Origin: CAYFKJ01 sp964528595 | GTDB lineage: Bacteria > Pseudomonadota > Alphaproteobacteria > UBA2966 | DNA: 64,000 nucleotides | Direction: 5' to 3' | NCBI GenBank assembly: GCA_964528595.1 | Contig: CAZGTM010000003.1 | Span: 1-64,000 of the forward strand | Shown: piece after piece, positions 8,645-17,426 of the stretch | Layout: each line of letters begins with the position of its first letter | How positions within the stretch are numbered: the stretch's first letter is position 1 | Position numbers and translations under genes: made by a program | Notes under the pieces: model-generated | Told to the model about the DNA's origin: nothing | What the model saw: only the letters and a program-made list of their open reading frames with translations | The model's database searches: none

Positions 8645-11600
8645 CTAGGCACTGCGCCGCAAAGGCCGTGATTCCAGGCCGGCCAGGCAGCGATCGATCC
8701 ACAGGGCCGTCAGTTTCTCCTGTACCGCGTTTTGCCGCAGGCGGCTGTTGAGGCCGGCAAAATCGACCATGTCGAGTTCCTGGTCCTGATTGAAGCAGGA
8801 GAACACGACGCTGCGCTCGCCCGTCACCGGATCCCGGTGCGGCTGCAGGCACTGGGCGCAGATTTCCTTCATCATGCATTGCATGGGCGAGTTGATGCTG
8901 CCCACCGCGACGTGTTCGGCCTTGAGGAACGGCTTGAGAACCTCATGCCGTGACTGGCCGACAGCCGCCATCATGCGGTCGGAGCCGATCGCGACGACGC
9001 GGTCGACATCCGACATCTTGATCGCCTGTTCACCCAGTTCGCCGCTGGCATATGCCTGCATGCACTGAACGATGTTGCCCACGAAGGTGTGATCCTGGGG
9101 CCGGTTGGGTTCGAAACCGGGTTCTTCATCGCAGCACCAGACGATCACGTCGGCGGCCGCTTCGATGTCTTCTACCTTGTACCGGTCGATCACCGCTTTA
9201 TAGCCGGCAAAATACAGCACCTTGGAACCGGCGGCTCTGAAAGCCTGGCCGATTGAGAACAGCACGGCGTTGCCCAAGCCGCCGCCGGCCAGCAGCACCG
9301 TTTCGCCGCCCGGCGTTTCGGTCGGCATGCCGGTCGGTCCCATCACGATGACAGGCTCGCCGGGCTCGAGATAGGCGCAGAGATCGGACGATCCACCCAT
9401 TTCCAGGACGATCAGGCCGATCAGGCCCTCCTCCTTGTCGACCCAGGCGCCGGTCAGGGCGATGCCTTCCATGGCCAGTGTGGTGTTGTCGTACGTCTTG
9501 GCGATGGTCTCAAAATTCTGCAGCCGGTAGAACTGTCCCGGATTGAAAGTACGGGCCGCTGCCGGCGCCCTGACGACCACTTCGACGATGGTCGGCGTCA
9601 GCCGGATGACCTCGTGGACATGCGCCCGCATGTCGTCATTGAAGTCGTCGAGGAACGCCTTGTCGTCCATCTCGGAAAACGGCGAGATGCGGTCCAGGAT
9701 TTTCGAGACCACGGGATAACCCTGTTTGCCGCTGGCCATCGCACTGACGACGTTGCCGGCGTAGCTGGGGTGGAGATCGCCGAAGAAGCTGACATAACGT
9801 CCGTCGTCCCGCTTTGAGGCGAGGATTTGGACCTCGTCGGGTTTCTTGACGCGTTCCGGCGTGACGGGATTGCCGTCTTCGTCGATGGCCTGGAAGAATT
9901 TGCCATCGAGATGCACGTTCTCGGCGTCTTCCCGCGCCAGGACGGTGTTGGGTGTGGTACCGGCCGCCACCAACAAGGCGCGGGCCGGTAGCGTAACCTC
10001 GGTGCCGTCGGCGCCGAACTTGCCGTCTTCATCGCGAACCTGCCGCGCAAAGCGAATCGATTCCGCATGGCCGGTATCGTCGACGTTCACTTCGACCGGC
10101 GACAGCAATTCGGCGAACCGGATGCCCTCCTCCAGCGCCTTCTCGATCTCTTCGTGATTCAGCGTGTAGCTGGGCGCGTCGAGCATGCGCTTGCGGTAAC
10201 AGAGCGTGACGCCGCCCCAACCGTTTAGCAGTTCCAGTATTTTGGGTGCTTCGCCCGCCGCCTCGGCCCGGTTGCGCTCCTCGCGGATGGCGCGGGCATG
10301 GGTGAGGAACTCTTCGGCGATTTCCGCTTCCTCGGGCATGAAATAGGCGGCCCGTACGGCATCCTCGCCCAGCTCGCCGGCCAATGTCTCCCAGCGTTGC
10401 AGGAATTTCTCGACCTGGACCGTATAGTAGGCCAGCGCTTCCGTCGCCGTATCGATCGCCGTCAGGCCACCGCCGATCACCACGACCGGCAGGCGAAGCT
10501 GCATGTTGGCCAGGGTGTCGGTCCGCGCCGCACCGGTCAGCTGCAGCGCCATGAGAAAATCGCTGGCCGTGCGCACGCCGCGGGCCAGACCGCCCGGCAT
10601 ATCGAGCACCGTTGGCTTGCCGGCGCCCACCGCCAGAGCGATGTGATCGAAGCCGCGCTCGAAGGCGCCGTCGACCGTCAACGTCGTGCCAAAGCGCACG
10701 CCGCCCATCATGGTGAACTGGTGGCGGCGTTCCAGCAGCAGCCGGATGATTTTCAGGAAGTTTTTGTTCCAACGCACGGTGATGCCGTATTCGGCCACAC
10801 CTCCGAAGCCCGCCATCACCCGCTCGCCGAGTTCCTCGTACAAATCTTCGACATCACGGATGGGCCGGAACGGGACGCGGCTGCCGTCCGTGGCGACGCC
10901 CGAAAGATCTTCGGGCAACGGTTCGATTTTCAGTCCGTCGATACCGGCGACGACATGGCCGTCGTTCATGAGGTTGTGGGCCAGGCTGAACCCGGCGGGG
11001 CCGAGGCCGGCAACGAGAACCCGTTTGCCGGTTGCCGGCAGCGGCAAGGGCCGGAAAACGTTGAGCGGGTTCCAGCGCGTCATCAGGCCATAAATTTCGA
11101 AACCCCAGGGCAAATCCAGAACATCCTTCAGGGTGCGGGTTTCGGCCTGGGGGATGTTCACCGGATCCTGGCGTTGGTAGATGCAGGACTTCATGCAGTC
11201 GTTGCAGATGCGGTGGCCGGTGGCGGCACACAGGGGATTGTCGACCGCGATGATCGCCAACGCGCCCAACGCGTAGCCCTGCGTCTTGACAAGGTGCATT
11301 TCGGAAATGCGTTCATCCAGCGGGCAGCCGGCCAGGGTTACGCCGAAGGGCGAGGCCTTGAAGGCGCCGATGGTTCCTTCCGGCGCGTCGCGCGCGACTT
11401 TCTCGCGCAAGCCCCGGGCACAGGAATCCTTGCCCTGGTTGTGGCAGAAAATGCAGTAGTTGGCGTGATCGAGGGCGCCCTCGAGGTCACAGCCCTGATC
11501 GGTCAGCGCAAAACCCTCGCGGCGGCGCAAATGCTCATCGCCCAGGCGGTGATAGGAAATCGAGCCGTCCAGCCCATCCAGTTCGCCCTCTTCAATCGGC

Positions 11601-12220
11601 ACCAGATGATCCGAGTCGACCTTACCCGGCACCTGGAAAAGCACGCCGTGGCCGTGTCTAGCCCGGCCGGCCGGCGCCAGCGTCGCCCAGGCTGCGTAGC
11701 GGGCGGCTACATCGAGGTCGCCTTCGTGAGCACCGGCATCGTCTTCCGCCGCTTGCTGCCAGGCCGTCACGGCTCTGGCAAACACCAGTTCATCGCCGTC
11801 GAACTCACCGCCGATGGCCTCGCCGAAAGCTTGAGCCAGTGCGTTCCCGTCAAGCGTCTCAGCCTCATCGGCCTTGAATTTCTTGACGGCGATACGCTGG
11901 ACGAACAGGCGTTTGCAGGTGAAGAGCGGGGCCAGATCGTGATGGCGCTCCGCCAGCGCGCCCAGCTCGGCTTCAACGCCGAACAGGCGGGCGAGAAAGT
12001 CCTCAAGGTGCGGCGCCAGGGCGATCATCAGGTCGGCGTAGGGACTGCTGTCCGGTCCTGTCACGCTCGCCCGGGCGTCCGTCAGCTGATCCCTTAAATC
12101 CTTATCGACATCACCCAACCAGTCCAAAAAAGCGGCGTCCACTTTGGCCAATCCGGCTGTTTCGTAGAGTTCGGTCAACGTCAGGTCGAACGAGAGATTA
12201 AGCGAAGCGTCGGCAGTCAT
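8645..12220 (-). CDS. Giant Fe-S flavoprotein: GltD/NfnL-like plus PyrK/NfnS-like fusion
   Basis: A 1191-residue protein. An N-terminal region of about 240 residues I do not recognise is followed by a dihydropyrimidine-dehydrogenase-type iron-sulfur region (CIFCHNQGKDSC near 255, GCP, then CNDCMKSC) and a GltD-like dinucleotide reductase (FAD motif AGLGPAGFSLAHNL near 398, NAD(P) motif VIGGGLTAIDTATEA near 577, AAGTTPNTVLA near 750). From about 865 to the end comes a ferredoxin-reductase/PyrK-like module with LLAGGGLGNAVLFSIG near 977 and cysteines in CMMKEICAQC and FSCFNQD that could hold a 2Fe-2S cluster. This is the domain content of NfnAB in one chain. ATG at 12220 has GGAGG about 10 nt upstream. 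Convergent with the Hpt gene; a long palindrome lies 48 nt upstream. Function as bifurcating transhydrogenase is inferred. Confidence 0.85.
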   Translation of the reverse strand: MTADASLNLSFDLTLTELYETAGLAKVDAAFLDWLGDVDKDLRDQLTDARASVTGPDSSPYADLMIALAPHLEDFLARLFGVEAELGALAERHHDLAPLFTCKRLFVQRIAVKKFKADEAETLDGNALAQAFGEAIGGEFDGDELVFARAVTAWQQAAEDDAGAHEGDLDVAARYAAWATLAPAGRARHGHGVLFQVPGKVDSDHLVPIEEGELDGLDGSISYHRLGDEHLRRREGFALTDQGCDLEGALDHANYCIFCHNQGKDSCARGLREKVARDAPEGTIGAFKASPFGVTLAGCPLDERISEMHLVKTQGYALGALAIIAVDNPLCAATGHRICNDCMKSCIYQRQDPVNIPQAETRTLKDVLDLPWGFEIYGLMTRWNPLNVFRPLPLPATGKRVLVAGLGPAGFSLAHNLMNDGHVVAGIDGLKIEPLPEDLSGVATDGSRVPFRPIRDVEDLYEELGERVMAGFGGVAEYGITVRWNKNFLKIIRLLLERRHQFTMMGGVRFGTTLTVDGAFERGFDHIALAVGAGKPTVLDMPGGLARGVRTASDFLMALQLTGAARTDTLANMQLRLPVVVIGGGLTAIDTATEALAYYTVQVEKFLQRWETLAGELGEDAVRAAYFMPEEAEIAEEFLTHARAIREERNRAEAAGEAPKILELLNGWGGVTLCYRKRMLDAPSYTLNHEEIEKALEEGIRFAELLSPVEVNVDDTGHAESIRFARQVRDEDGKFGADGTEVTLPARALLVAAGTTPNTVLAREDAENVHLDGKFFQAIDEDGNPVTPERVKKPDEVQILASKRDDGRYVSFFGDLHPSYAGNVVSAMASGKQGYPVVSKILDRISPFSEMDDKAFLDDFNDDMRAHVHEVIRLTPTIVEVVVRAPAAARTFNPGQFYRLQNFETIAKTYDNTTLAMEGIALTGAWVDKEEGLIGLIVLEMGGSSDLCAYLEPGEPVIVMGPTGMPTETPGGETVLLAGGGLGNAVLFSIGQAFRAAGSKVLYFAGYKAVIDRYKVEDIEAAADVIVWCCDEEPGFEPNRPQDHTFVGNIVQCMQAYASGELGEQAIKMSDVDRVVAIGSDRMMAAVGQSRHEVLKPFLKAEHVAVGSINSPMQCMMKEICAQCLQPHRDPVTGERSVVFSCFNQDQELDMVDFAGLNSRLRQNAVQEKLTALWIDRCLAGLESRPLRRSA

Positions 12221-12267
12221 GAAGGGCGCCCTCCGGTGATTGGGTACAACAAAATTACTAACATTCT

Positions 12268-12292
12268 TAATTGTTGGGTATACCAACAATTA
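12268..12292 (-). promoter_or_regulatory. Perfect palindrome, GntR-type operator candidate
   Basis: TAATTGTTGG (12268-12277) and CCAACAATTA (12283-12292) are perfect 10-bp inverted arms around GTATA. The core TTGGGTATACCAA differs at one position from the TTGGTNNNACCAA pattern of PdhR/FadR-type GntR regulators (from memory). It sits 48 nt upstream of the fused flavoprotein start in an AT-rich patch, where a promoter would be. A partial copy, TTGGGTACAACAA, lies closer to the gene at about 12240-12252. No GntR gene is visible in the window. Confidence 0.65.
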
Positions 12293-12395
12293 CAGAAAAA
12301 ACCAATAATTTTACGGCACAATCCTCAACCACGGGTTCCGGCCGGAAACCTGTGGGCGGCGCGCATACACGGAAAGGATAGCGGGGATCAAAGTC

Positions 12396-13219
12396 TCAGG
12401 CGAGCGTAAAGCGCATATGCTCGCGGGCGATAATGGCGCCTTCCCAGGTCTTGCGGGCTTGGGATTCAAGGTCCTCCATGAACAGATCCTCGTGATCGGG
12501 ATCGTGGTGGAAGATCGCCAAATTTTTGGCGCCGGCCTCCTTGCAGAGGCGAATGCCTTCCTGCCAGGTCGAATGGCCCCAACCGACTTTGTCGGGAAAC
12601 TCGTCGTCGGTGTAAGTGGAATCGTAGATGACCAAATCGGCGCCGTCGATCAGTTGCAAGACATTCTCGTCCGGCTTGCCCGGCACGTGTTCGGTATCGG
12701 TCACGTAGCACATGACTTTGCCGAGATACTCGATGCGGTAGCCCGTGGCGCCATCGGGATGATTGAGCGGGAAGGTTTTGACTTCGATGCCCTCGCCGAA
12801 ATCAAGGACGTCACCGCAGGCGAAATCCTCGAATATCAATTTTCCGCCCATCTTTTCCAGCGGCACGGGAAAGGTCGGTTGCGACATTTGGCTGGCGAAT
12901 ACGTTCTCGACGCCGCCCTTCGATTCAAGGTGGCCGGCCATGATGCGGAAGGCGTGATCCTTGCGGAAGGCCGGCGAAAAAAAGGAAATCCGTTGATGTG
13001 GTCCCAATGCGTGTGCGAGAGCAGTAAAATGGCGTCACTGACCTGCTTTTTCATTAACCAGTGGCCGAGATTACGGATACCCGTGCCGGCGTCCAGAATG
13101 ATGCGCTGGCCCCCCATCGCGACTTCCACGCAGCTGGTATTGCCGCCGAAGGCAATATGGCGCGGTGACGGGCACGCGATGCTACCGCGAACGCCCCAAA
13201 ACTTAACTTTGAAACTCAT
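12396..13219 (-). pseudogene. MBL-fold metallo-hydrolase with a single-base frame break
   Basis: The N-terminal part (from ATG at 13219: FKVKFWGVRGS, DAGTGIRNLG, and the metal motif LSHTHWDHINGFPFF) and the C-terminal part (SPAFRKD through NHPDGATGYRI, YVTDTEH, FHHDPDHED, ending 12396) belong to one metallo-beta-lactamase-fold protein of about 274 residues but lie in different frames. They meet at a run of seven A on the plus strand (12977-12983; U7 in the mRNA). One extra T, or a -1 slip on the run, would restore the frame. All metal-ligand motifs are otherwise intact, so the lesion is recent, a sequencing error, or slippage-corrected. The family is the ribonuclease Z/phosphodiesterase-like class; substrate unknown. 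Confidence 0.82.
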
Positions 13220-13404
13220 GCGATCGAGCTGCCCTTGCCCACAAACCCTACCCTTTTCTCGCCGCTCAATAACGCCCCCGAGAGGCTATTTTGTTAGAGC
13301 TGTTCTTATTGTTGCGGACACAGAAGCATAGGCGGGCTAAAAAGACAAGATAACCATCTACTTAACTTTTTCTCCTATTTGTCACGTATTTGCGTCAACG
13401 ATCT

Positions 13405-14229
13405 CTAATGCGACATCAACACCGGGACCGTCATGTGCCCGAGAAGGTGCCGTGTCGCTCCGCCCAGCGCCAGTTCGCGGATGCGGGAGTGGCCGTAAGC
13501 TCCCATCACGATGAGATCGACGCCGAAATCAAACGCCGCCGACAGCAGCACGTTCCCGACATCGATATCCTTGGCCACTGAGTGATGGGCCTCCGCATTG
13601 ACACCGTGGCGCGCCAAGTGCGTGCACAGGTCGGCGCCGGGAACGTGGCTTCCCTCGCCCGGATTTACCGTGAAGACGTTGACCTTTTCCGCCTTTTCCA
13701 GGAACGGCATGGCGTCGGATACAGCGCGGACCGCCTCGCGTCCTCCATTCCAGGCGATCAGCACCTGACTGCCTATCTTGGGCCAGGAACCGGTGTAGGG
13801 AATGGCCAGAATGGGGCGGCCGGCCGTCAACACCAGTTCTTCAGCCAGATCGTAAACGCCGCCGGCGTGCTCCGTGGCGCTCTCAACCTGGCTGACGACG
13901 GCGATATCGGCATAGCGGGCGTGTAATTCCATTAGCGCCCGGTCATCGCCGGCTCCGACGCGCCATTCGTGGGAGACCCCTTCGCGCTTGGCCTGATCGA
14001 CGAATATGGCTTCAGCGGCCTCGGCTGCCTTCAGAGCCTGGCGACGTTGTTCCTCAAGCACCTCTTCGGTGATGTAGGCGCGGACATAGCCGGGAATGTT
14101 CGGCGTCCTTGCCACATAAAGCGTCGTCAGGTGGGCATCATGGATTTGTGCCAAGGTCATGGCCGCTTTGCTGCGGGCTTGAGCCAAATTATCGTCGCTC
14201 ATATGAAGTAGGATGTCGCGGACTGCCAT
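13405..14229 (-). CDS. Universal stress protein, tandem UspA domains
   Basis: A 274-residue cytoplasmic protein with two UspA-like folds: domain 1 starts AVRDILLHMSD, and domain 2 (from about residue 155) contains QVLIAWNGGREAVRAV and ends with the nucleotide-binding signature VMGAYGHSRIRELALGGATRHLL. The second domain therefore probably binds ATP; the first lacks an obvious G-x-x-G-x-x-x-x-x-G motif. ATG at 14229 has GGAGG 6 nt upstream, better than the ATG 12 nt earlier. It appears to be a single-gene unit, divergent from the thioredoxin-NHL gene. Confidence 0.9.
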   Translation of the reverse strand: MAVRDILLHMSDDNLAQARSKAAMTLAQIHDAHLTTLYVARTPNIPGYVRAYITEEVLEEQRRQALKAAEAAEAIFVDQAKREGVSHEWRVGAGDDRALMELHARYADIAVVSQVESATEHAGGVYDLAEELVLTAGRPILAIPYTGSWPKIGSQVLIAWNGGREAVRAVSDAMPFLEKAEKVNVFTVNPGEGSHVPGADLCTHLARHGVNAEAHHSVAKDIDVGNVLLSAAFDFGVDLIVMGAYGHSRIRELALGGATRHLLGHMTVPVLMSH

Positions 14230-14403
14230 GGTTGCCTCCATTCAGCGTGATACCGCGTGAAGCCCGATCGAAGACCGCCGGCCCACACCCGAAAGATCGG
14301 TCGGACAGCCGCCCTCAACAACAGGGCAATTTGTCGCAACCGGAATTTCGACTATCTATGTTGTTTAAGTTACGTGTTTTACCCCGCTAGGAGATGATCA
14401 TAC

Positions 14404-15882
14404 ATGCAACCCCGGATACAGGCGCCCGATTTCGATCTGTCCGGCTTGGACTGGTTCAACGTTGATCGCCCGATCGGTCTTGAGGACACGCGGGGACGCC
14501 TGGTGATCCTCGATTTCTGGACGTTTTGCTGCATAAATTGCATCCAGATTATTCCGACGCTGAAACGCCTGGAGCGGGCTTTCCCCGAAGACCTTGTGGT
14601 GATCGGGGTGCACTCGCCCAAATTCAGCGCCGAGAAGGACGCCGCCAACGTCAAACTGGCGATCAGCCGCTACGGCATCGAACACCCCATCATCCACGAC
14701 CCGGATTTCGAGATCTGGCAGGCCTACAGCGTGCGCGCTTGGCCGACCCTGATGTTCGTCGGGCCCGACGGCGAATTGCTGGGCCAGGCCTCGGGCGAAC
14801 CCGACCCGGAACGGCTAATGGAAGGCGTCGGCGACATGATCGCGGATTTCCGCCAAAAAGGCGTGATGTCGCCGGCACCCCTCGTTCTGACCCAACCGCC
14901 AGAGACGGCGGGACGGTTGTCGTTTCCGGGCAAGATGAAGCCATTGAGCTGGCAGGGCGATGACCTTTGGGCCGTCGCTGACGGCGGCCATCACCAGATC
15001 GCCGTGTTCGACGCCGAAGGGGCCGAGCGCCTGCGCATCGGCAGCGGTGACGCCGGGTTCGACGACGGTGAATTGGCTGTGGCTACTTTCGACCAGCCCC
15101 AAGGACTGGTCTCAGGCGAAGGGCTGATCTACGTGGCGGATACCGGCAACCACGCGGTTCGGGCCGTTGACCTCGATGCCAGCACGGTTACGACGCTGGC
15201 CGGCGTCAATCGCCGGGGGCCGGTGCTTTCGCCGGATGAGCCGGCAATCGGCGCGGCCCTCGCCTCTCCTTGGGATCTTGAACTATCGGCGGATGGCAAC
15301 CGGCTCTATTTCGCCAATGCCGGCACTCACCAGCTGGGCTACCTGGATTTGGCGGCGGGATCCGTGCACCGCCTGGCCGGCGACGGCGGGGAAGACATCG
15401 TGGACGGCCCGGCGGCATCGGCCCGGCTGGCGCAACCGAGCGGCCTGGCGCTCAGTGCCGACGGCGGCTCGCTTTACTTCGCCGATTCCGAAACCTCGTC
15501 CGTCCGGGCGGTCGATCTCGGCGCCAACACCGTCGGCACCCTGGTCGGTGCAGGTTTGTTTGAATTCGGCCACGTCAACGGCGCCTTCGGGCAGGCGCGG
15601 CTGCAGCATGCGCTGGGCGTTGCCCTGGACAGTAATGAAAACCTGCTGGTGGCGGACAGCTATAACGCCGCCGTCCGCTTGCTCGACCAATCGTCAGGGC
15701 AAGCCAGCGATTTCGACGGCGGCGTCTATACCTGTACCGATGAGGTCTGTCTGCCGCTGCGAGAACCCGCCGGCATTGCCGCGGATCCGGAAGGCGGCCG
15801 GGTATTCGTCGTCGACACCAACAACCACCGCGTTCTGGCCTATAACACCGAAGAAAAAACCTACGGCACCTGGGTGGCGTAG
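14404..15882 (+). CDS. Thioredoxin-like and NHL-repeat (NHLRC2-type) protein
   Basis: A 492-residue protein. Residues 1 to about 155 are a thioredoxin/TlpA-like domain with LVILDFWTFCCINC, keeping a CxxC-type redox pair, and the cis-Pro region VRAWPTLMFVGPDGE. From about 170 to the end are NHL-type beta-propeller repeats (GLIYVADTGNHAVRAVDL, RLYFANAGTHQLGYLDL, SLYFADSETSSVRAVDL, NLLVADSYNAAVRLLD, VFVVDTNNHRVLAY). This is the architecture of NHLRC2-like proteins. No signal peptide is evident, so it is probably cytoplasmic. The substrate of the thiol domain is unknown. It is transcribed alone, with a terminator hairpin directly after it. Confidence 0.9.
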   Translation: MQPRIQAPDFDLSGLDWFNVDRPIGLEDTRGRLVILDFWTFCCINCIQIIPTLKRLERAFPEDLVVIGVHSPKFSAEKDAANVKLAISRYGIEHPIIHDPDFEIWQAYSVRAWPTLMFVGPDGELLGQASGEPDPERLMEGVGDMIADFRQKGVMSPAPLVLTQPPETAGRLSFPGKMKPLSWQGDDLWAVADGGHHQIAVFDAEGAERLRIGSGDAGFDDGELAVATFDQPQGLVSGEGLIYVADTGNHAVRAVDLDASTVTTLAGVNRRGPVLSPDEPAIGAALASPWDLELSADGNRLYFANAGTHQLGYLDLAAGSVHRLAGDGGEDIVDGPAASARLAQPSGLALSADGGSLYFADSETSSVRAVDLGANTVGTLVGAGLFEFGHVNGAFGQARLQHALGVALDSNENLLVADSYNAAVRLLDQSSGQASDFDGGVYTCTDEVCLPLREPAGIAADPEGGRVFVVDTNNHRVLAYNTEEKTYGTWVA

Positions 15883-15890
15883 GCAACTAA

Positions 15891-15916
15891 GGAGGCACCC
15901 GTTACGGGGCGCCTCC
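15891..15916. terminator. Bidirectional hairpin between convergent genes
   Basis: GGAGGC (15891-15896) pairs with GCCTCC (15911-15916), with an inner CCC/GGG extension around GTTAC. It fills the gap between the convergent thioredoxin-NHL gene and the GST gene, so it can end transcription from both sides. A short T-rich stretch (GCATTTATTC) follows on the plus strand. Confidence 0.65.
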
Positions 15917-15924
15917 AATCGCAT

Positions 15925-16563
15925 TTATTCCGCAGCTTCGGGCTTCGGCGGCATGGTTACCTGGAAGCTCTGCATATCGCCGATGCGGGCCTTCCAGGCG
16001 CCGATATTGGTCTTGCCGGCGAACAGTTTCGGCCCCTCGGGCGAAATCCCCACATAGAAGAAGATCGGCGCCAGAAAACAGTCGGCGAGACTGAAATCCT
16101 CGCCGGCCAGAAAGCGGTTATCGGCAAGGGCCGCATCGGTGACGTCGATGGCATGACGGATTTCCGGCATGGCCGCCGCAATGCGCTCTTCGTCGGGCTC
16201 GTTGCCGCGCATCGGGGCGACGATACGCTGCAGGACGAACTCGCGGATCATGGGCGGGTAGAAATAGTCGTTAATCGAACTGATCCACTGGTTCATGCGG
16301 GCCCTGGTGGCGGCGTCGCCCGGTTGCAGGCTGGGGCCGTCGAAGGCTTCATCGACATAGCGGCAGATGGCGCTGGTCTCATAGAGGTGGACGTCGCCGT
16401 GGTCCATTGACGGCATCTTCATGAAGGGGTGCAGGTCGCGGTGCGACTCCGTGCCCGGATCGATGGGCTGGACATCGTACGACACGCCTTTCTCCTCCAG
16501 CGCCATGCGCGCCGTGCGGACGTAACTGCTTTGCGGAAATCCGTGAATGATAACGTCTGACAT
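15925..16563 (-). CDS. Glutathione S-transferase family protein
   Basis: A 212-residue GST: N-terminal thioredoxin-like half with FPQSSYVRTARMALEEKGVSY, the cis-Pro/glutathione motif MKMPSMDHGDVHLYETSAICRY near residues 48-67, and an all-helical C-terminal half with the GEDFSLADCFLAP N-capping motif. ATG at 16563 is preceded by GGGAGG. It lies 13 nt downstream of the SRPBCC gene and forms a three-gene ArsR-SRPBCC-GST unit. The substrate is not predictable; the linkage suggests a shared stress or xenobiotic regulon. Confidence 0.92.
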   Translation of the reverse strand: MSDVIIHGFPQSSYVRTARMALEEKGVSYDVQPIDPGTESHRDLHPFMKMPSMDHGDVHLYETSAICRYVDEAFDGPSLQPGDAATRARMNQWISSINDYFYPPMIREFVLQRIVAPMRGNEPDEERIAAAMPEIRHAIDVTDAALADNRFLAGEDFSLADCFLAPIFFYVGISPEGPKLFAGKTNIGAWKARIGDMQSFQVTMPPKPEAAE

Positions 16564-16576
16564 ATTTTCCTCCCTG

Positions 16577-17047
16577 TTAGGCGAGTTGGCTGTCGAGGTC
16601 CTCGAAGGAACTGCACCAGCCCTTTTCGTGGTTGGTCGCCGCTTCCTCAGTCGGCATGCGGTCATGTGTGAGTTTGAGGCGGGTTTCGTCGCCCAGATCC
16701 TCCAACTCGACGGTAACCAGGGTGTCGACGCCGCCGGTTTCGCCGGGATCCTCCCATTTCCAGGTGAAAACCAGCTTTTCCGGCGGGGCAACCTCCTGGA
16801 AAACGCCGCCGACGCAGTATTTATCGCCATCGGCGTTCTGCATGCAGGTGCGGTAGCTCGCACCCACGGCCGGGTTCCAGTCGCAATCGGGACAGGTCAT
16901 GCCCTGCGGGCCCCACCATTGCGCCAGTTGGGCGGGATCGGTCCAGGCGGCGTAGACCCGCTCCCTCGGCGCCTTGAAGACCCGGTCGATCTCGAGGGCG
17001 AAGCCCTCCTCCGTCGCGTCAATCGCGACCGCTGCCGTCTGACTCAT
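16577..17047 (-). CDS. SRPBCC/AHSA1-family ligand-binding protein
   Basis: A 156-residue START-like (AHSA1, activator of Hsp90-type) protein. It has the opening FALEIDRVFKAPRERVYAAWTDPAQLAQWWGP and the later EKLVFTWKWEDPGE...VTVELEDLGDETRLKLTHDRMP, ending with KGWCSSFEDLDSQL. Start ATG 17047 overlaps the end of the arsR-like gene by 29 nt. This ArsR-SRPBCC pairing is a recurrent two-gene module; the hydrophobic pocket protein probably binds a small ligand, but which one is unknown. Confidence 0.9.
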   Translation of the reverse strand: MSQTAAVAIDATEEGFALEIDRVFKAPRERVYAAWTDPAQLAQWWGPQGMTCPDCDWNPAVGASYRTCMQNADGDKYCVGGVFQEVAPPEKLVFTWKWEDPGETGGVDTLVTVELEDLGDETRLKLTHDRMPTEEAATNHEKGWCSSFEDLDSQLA

Positions 17048-17426
17048 CGTCGTCCTCCTGTTTGTCCTTGTTGGCTTCATCTTCGAGATAGCGGGAAAGC
17101 TGGTCGAACTGGCCTTCCCAGAACTGCTTGTAGGTCGAAATCCAGTCCGCTGCCGTCTGCAACGGCTTGGGATCGAGATTGCAGCGGTGGAAACGCCCTT
17201 CGCGCGTCCGCAGCAAAAACCCCGCGTCTTCCAGTACCCTGAGATGCTTCGAGACGGCGGGCAGCGACATCTTGAAGGGCTGCGCCAACTCGCCCGCCGT
17301 CGCCTCGCCCTCCGCCAGTCGAGCCAATATGGCGCGCCTGGTACGGTCGGCAAGGGCGGAGAAGGCCAAATCGAGCCGGGCTTCCGCCGCGTCGTTCAAT
17401 TGGTGGCCGTCTTGATAGTTAACCAT
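17019..17426 (-). CDS. ArsR-family winged-helix transcriptional regulator
   Basis: A 135-residue regulator. The N-terminal winged helix contains LAFSALADRTRRAILARLAEGEATAGELAQPF with recognition helix MSLPAVSKHLRVLEDAGFL and wing RTREGRFHRCNLD. I see no metal-binding cysteine pair, so it is of the non-metal, SRPBCC-linked branch. ATG at 17426 gives the family start MVNYQDG; an in-frame TTG at 17447 would lengthen it by 7 residues but lacks family support. The chosen start lies inside a perfect 16-bp palindrome, which implies autorepression. The C-terminus is rich in Asp, Glu and Lys. Confidence 0.9.
   Translation of the reverse strand: MVNYQDGHQLNDAAEARLDLAFSALADRTRRAILARLAEGEATAGELAQPFKMSLPAVSKHLRVLEDAGFLLRTREGRFHRCNLDPKPLQTAADWISTYKQFWEGQFDQLSRYLEDEANKDKQEDDDESDGSGRD

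Noticed and set aside
10298..12097. Long open frame of 599 codons on the plus strand opposite the fused flavoprotein
   Set aside because: Composition is typical of an antisense shadow (rich in Gln, Arg, His, Gly, Ala) and it lacks recognised motifs; the minus strand has clear conserved domains.
12836..13219. Treating the N-terminal fragment of the metallo-hydrolase as an independent gene
   Set aside because: It ends soon after the metal motif in non-conserved residues, and the conserved continuation is in the adjacent frame, so a frame break is the better reading.
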